From Xanthobacteraceae bacterium (GTDB lineage Bacteria; Pseudomonadota; Alphaproteobacteria; Rhizobiales; Xanthobacteraceae): a stretch of 8,667 nucleotides of DNA. The notes under the pieces were generated by a model. The model saw nothing but the letters and a program-made list of their open reading frames with translations, was not told where the DNA came from and did not search any database. Below are positions 7,015-8,667 of the stretch, piece by piece (the first letter of the stretch is position 1; every line of letters starts with the position of its first letter). The stretch is from the NCBI GenBank assembly GCA_025929595.1, contig JAICQA010000100.1, forward strand, positions 1 through 8,667, written 5' to 3'. The translations under genes were made by a program, and so were the position numbers.

Positions 7015-8667
7015 CTAGAAGCGCCCGCCGGCCCCGAACCGGAACCACTGGGTCTTGTCGTACGGCTCCTTGAGGACCGGGTACGAGAAGTCGAAACGCA
7101 GCGGACCGAAGGGCGAGGCCCAGATCAGGCTGGCGCCGACCGAGGCACGGACGGCAGCTGAGTCGGCGAGGGTAATATTTCCCGCAGGGAAGGTTATCGG
7201 CCCATCATACCCCCACACAGAACCGGCATCGGCAAACAGCGCGCCGCGCAGCCCGAGCTCCTTGCTGCCGAGTGGGAAAATCAGTTCCGCCGACGTCGTC
7301 CAGTACATCGTGCCGCCCAACGCGTCCTTGTTCGGCGAGCCGATGTCACGCGGTCCAAGCCCCGACGGTGCGAAGCCGCGCACGACGTCCGGTCCCTGAA
7401 AGAAGCGATCGAGCAGCCGCAGGTCGCCGCCGCCCCACGCCATCACGTGGCCGCCGCCGACCTTGAACATGCTGATCAGATCGCCGGTGATCGGATAGAA
7501 ATTGCGCGCTTCCGCCGTCGTTTTCACGAGCTTCACGTCGCCGCCGAGGCCCGCGAAATCCTGCGCCAGCGTCGCGTAGACGCCGCTCGTCGGCGCCTTG
7601 ATCGTATCGAGCGTGTTATAGGTCAGCGTGTAGCCGACCTGCGACGTCAGCGCGCTTTGATTCAGTTGCGCCTGGTAGGCCGGCGACAGATTCGCGGTCG
7701 GGTAGGAAGGATCCGGCGACATGTCGCGCTGGAACAGCGTGTAGCGCAGGCCGAGCGTCAGTTCCTCGGTCAGCGGCAAGCCGGCGCGCAACGTGCCGCC
7801 GATCGTTTCCGTATCGACCGGGTTATACTCCGACCGGAACTGCTGCTTCGCGTAGAGATCGAAGCCCGCTGCCACGCGCGTATCGAGGAAATAGGGCTCC
7901 GTGAACGAGAACTCCGCGCCGCGCGCACGCTGACCGTACTGGCCGGCAACCCGCACGTAGTGGCCGCGCCCGAGGAAGTTTCTCTCGCCGACCGAGACTT
8001 CGCCGATAATGCCGTCCGATGTCGAGTAACCGCCGCCGATCGAGAATTCGCCGGTGAGCTGCTCGACCACCGCCACGTTGACGATCACGCGGTCTGCCGC
8101 CGAGCCGGGCTCGTTGGTGATGCGCACCGACTTGAAGTAGCCGAGATTGTTCAGCCGCCGCTCGGCGCGGTCGATCATCACCCGGTTATAGGGATCGCCC
8201 TCGAGGATATCGAACTCGCGCCGGATGACGTGATCGCGCGTGCGCGTATTGCCATGAATATTGATGCGCTCGACGTAAACACGCGAGCCTTCCTCGATGA
8301 CAAACACGACGTTGATGATGCGGCCCTGCACGTCGCGATCGCCGCGCGGACGCACCTGCGCGAAGGCGTAGCCGAGGCGCGACAGCTCGATCGTCACCTC
8401 CTCAACCGACTTCTCGACCTGTTCCGCATTGTAGGTCTTGCCGGGCGTCGCGCGGATTTTCCGGCGCAGCACCTGCGGGTCGGCGTCGCGGATGTTCGAG
8501 ATCAGCTCGACATTGCCGAAGCGATATTGTTCGCCCTCATCGACCGTGAAGGTGATCACGAATCCCTTGCTCGACGGGTCCATGTCGACCGTCGCCGACA
8601 GCACGCGGAAATCGGCGTAGCCGTTCTTCAGATAGAAACGGCGCAGCATCTCCTGGTCGGCCGCCAC
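7015..8667 (-). CDS. bamA: BamA, outer-membrane protein assembly factor (N-terminus outside window)
   Basis: Central Omp85-family subunit of the BAM complex, which folds and inserts beta-barrel proteins into the outer membrane. The window holds the last 550 codons; E. coli BamA has about 810 residues, so the signal peptide, POTRA1-2 and the start of POTRA3 are missing. In fragment numbering, the end of POTRA3 is at ~1-46 (FYLKNGYADF), POTRA4 at ~47-127, POTRA5 at ~129-202 (INIHGNTRTRDHVIRREF, then RAERRLNNLGYFKSVRI), and the 16-strand barrel at ~206-550. The conserved loop-6 VRGF motif is at 429-432, and the chain ends in GAGGRF, a C-terminal Phe as expected for the beta-signal. The stop is TAG at 7017-7015. 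The POTRA4-5 wording is the alphaproteobacterial style. The usual upstream neighbour rseP would lie beyond the right edge. No frameshift or missing key motif is seen. Confidence 0.97.
   Translation of the reverse strand: MAADQEMLRRFYLKNGYADFRVLSATVDMDPSSKGFVITFTVDEGEQYRFGNVELISNIRDADPQVLRRKIRATPGKTYNAEQVEKSVEEVTIELSRLGYAFAQVRPRGDRDVQGRIINVVFVIEEGSRVYVERINIHGNTRTRDHVIRREFDILEGDPYNRVMIDRAERRLNNLGYFKSVRITNEPGSAADRVIVNVAVVEQLTGEFSIGGGYSTSDGIIGEVSVGERNFLGRGHYVRVAGQYGQRARGAEFSFTEPYFLDTRVAAGFDLYAKQQFRSEYNPVDTETIGGTLRAGLPLTEELTLGLRYTLFQRDMSPDPSYPTANLSPAYQAQLNQSALTSQVGYTLTYNTLDTIKAPTSGVYATLAQDFAGLGGDVKLVKTTAEARNFYPITGDLISMFKVGGGHVMAWGGGDLRLLDRFFQGPDVVRGFAPSGLGPRDIGSPNKDALGGTMYWTTSAELIFPLGSKELGLRGALFADAGSVWGYDGPITFPAGNITLADSAAVRASVGASLIWASPFGPLRFDFSYPVLKEPYDKTQWFRFGAGGRF

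Overview
All the coding capacity I can support lies on the minus strand, in GC-rich DNA (roughly two-thirds G+C by eye). Reading in the direction of transcription, from high to low coordinates, the order is bamA (5' end missing), a 443-residue exported TPR protein, a 1375-residue exported helical-repeat protein, lpxD, and the first ~70 codons of fabZ. The bamA/lpxD/fabZ backbone, the BamA POTRA and barrel sequence style, and the composition suggest an alphaproteobacterium, most likely Hyphomicrobiales (Rhizobiales). This is an inference from family knowledge, not a database result.

Layout. 8667-7015 is the C-terminal part of BamA, the outer-membrane beta-barrel insertase. 7014-6900 is a 115-nt spacer with two small hairpins followed by a promoter-like sequence. 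6899-5568 and 5555-1428 are two signal-peptide-bearing repeat proteins separated by 12 nt, surely co-transcribed. 1427-1250 is a 178-nt spacer with a second promoter-like sequence that resembles the first. 1249-206 is LpxD, and fabZ follows with a probable 4-nt GTGA overlap and runs off the window at position 1. No gene-free stretch exceeds 300 nt, and I see no RNA gene, mobile element or CRISPR array.

How it fits together. BamA folds outer-membrane proteins, LpxD adds the N-linked acyl chain of lipid A, and FabZ dehydrates 3-hydroxyacyl-ACP, the pool LpxD draws on. In most proteobacteria bamA is followed directly by skp/ompH and lpxD, or by lpxD alone. Here about 5.5 kb encoding two exported solenoid proteins of unknown function sits in that slot and no skp is visible. 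Signal peptides, paired cysteines in the mature chains, and position between bamA and lpxD all point to a periplasmic or outer-membrane-associated role. That pair is the part of this window most likely to be undescribed.
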